A stretch of DNA of 64,000 nt from Variibacter sp. (GTDB lineage Bacteria; Pseudomonadota; Alphaproteobacteria; Rhizobiales; Xanthobacteraceae). The stretch is from the NCBI GenBank assembly GCA_019689555.1, contig JADGHE010000011.1, forward strand, positions 1-64,000. The letters are read 5' to 3'. The notes beneath the pieces were generated by a model. That model ran no database searches and was not told the DNA's origin. It worked only from the letters and a program-made list of their open reading frames with translations. This document shows, in pieces, positions 63,752 to 64,000 of the stretch; the first letter of the stretch is position 1, and every line of letters starts with the position of its first letter. Made by a program: the position numbers and the translations under genes.

Positions 63752-64000
63752 GCGAGCTCGCCGTCGCCGGGATCGGCTTTGCGGTGATGCTCGCGCTCAT
63801 TGCCGTGCGCATGCCGGTCGGGCTCGCGATGCTGGTGACCGGCAGCCTCGGTTATATCTGGCTCGCGGGCCTGTCGCCGTTCCTCAACTACATGAAGTCC
63901 ACGCCCTACTACCTGTTCTCCAACTACACGCTGTCGGTGATCCCGCTGTTCATCATGATGGGGGCGCTGGCGGAACGCTCGGGGCTTTCGACCAAGCTCT
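63748..64000 (+). CDS. dctM: TRAP transporter large permease DctM (cut by window end)
   Basis: First 84 residues of the DctM subunit; the gene runs off the right edge. The N terminus shows membrane helices with VRMPVGLAMLVTGSLGYIWL and VIPLFIMMGALAERSGLS, the conserved start of DctM proteins. It is the ion-coupled transport subunit working with DctQ and the DctP binding protein. Overlap with the dctQ stop shows one operon. Confidence 0.93.
   Translation, partial: MSELAVAGIGFAVMLALIAVRMPVGLAMLVTGSLGYIWLAGLSPFLNYMKSTPYYLFSNYTLSVIPLFIMMGALAERSGLSTKL

Overview
The window is 64 kb of very GC-rich bacterial chromosome, densely packed with genes that often overlap by four bases (ATGA). The gene set points to an alphaproteobacterium of the Hyphomicrobiales (Rhizobiales), probably near Bradyrhizobiaceae/Xanthobacteraceae. 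The signs are an Omp19/AprI-type lipoprotein, CreA, an ATM1-type ABC exporter, neighbouring psd and pssA, many FAA-family hydrolases, a TRAP uptake system and a CtrA-like box. This placement is inferred from gene content, not from an rRNA gene. I saw no rRNA, tRNA, CRISPR array, prophage, integrase or insertion sequence.

Layout. (1) 0.3-4.4 kb: two FAA-family hydrolases, an HMGL-like (DRE-TIM) carboxyltransferase and a cupin/XRE regulator. (2) 4.5-6.4 kb: thiE-thiD, divergent from a small Lrp-type ligand-binding protein. (3) 6.4-15.8 kb, all minus strand: DMT permease, two c-type cytochromes, a lone molybdenum-hydroxylase large subunit, and an RND pump with its lipoprotein adaptor. (4) 15.9-28.5 kb, the envelope block: murJ, a Gfo/Idh oxidoreductase, a transaldolase-family protein, hldE and hldD on the minus strand; two GT9 glycosyltransferases, gmhB, galE and an MsbA-like exporter on the plus strand. 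(5) 28.7-38 kb, catabolic/accessory: a third FAA protein, amidase, a MetF-like reductase divergent from a core MetE-type methyltransferase, HMG-CoA lyase, enoyl-CoA hydratase, two Dpp/Opp ATPases without permeases, and a carboxymuconolactone-decarboxylase protein. (6) 38-43 kb: small membrane protein, RlpA, LpxL-type acyltransferase, polyamine-binding protein, aminotransferase, rhodanese. (7) 43-49 kb: two tandem kup K+ transporters, then an isolated motA/motB pair. (8) 49.3-52.6 kb: mmsA and several small exported proteins. (9) 53-62 kb: cysS-GNAT-(micro-ORF)-cimA, a LOG protein, the ATM1 exporter, psd, a DUF2336-like gene and pssA. (10) 62.2 kb to the edge: a TRAP transporter, with dctM cut by the window end.

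The most coherent functional unit is the LPS inner-core heptose block: hldE, hldD, gmhB and two GT9 heptosyltransferase candidates. A transaldolase-family gene that could supply sedoheptulose-7-phosphate, and an oxidoreductase that could act in 2,3-diamino-sugar lipid A synthesis, lie beside it. The items I rate highest for follow-up are this transaldolase link, the lone form II-type molybdenum hydroxylase beside two cytochromes, the core MetE-type protein paired with a MetF-like reductase, a full CtrA-like box, a CysRS with about 90 extra residues, and an exact 19-bp-period repeat in front of pssA.
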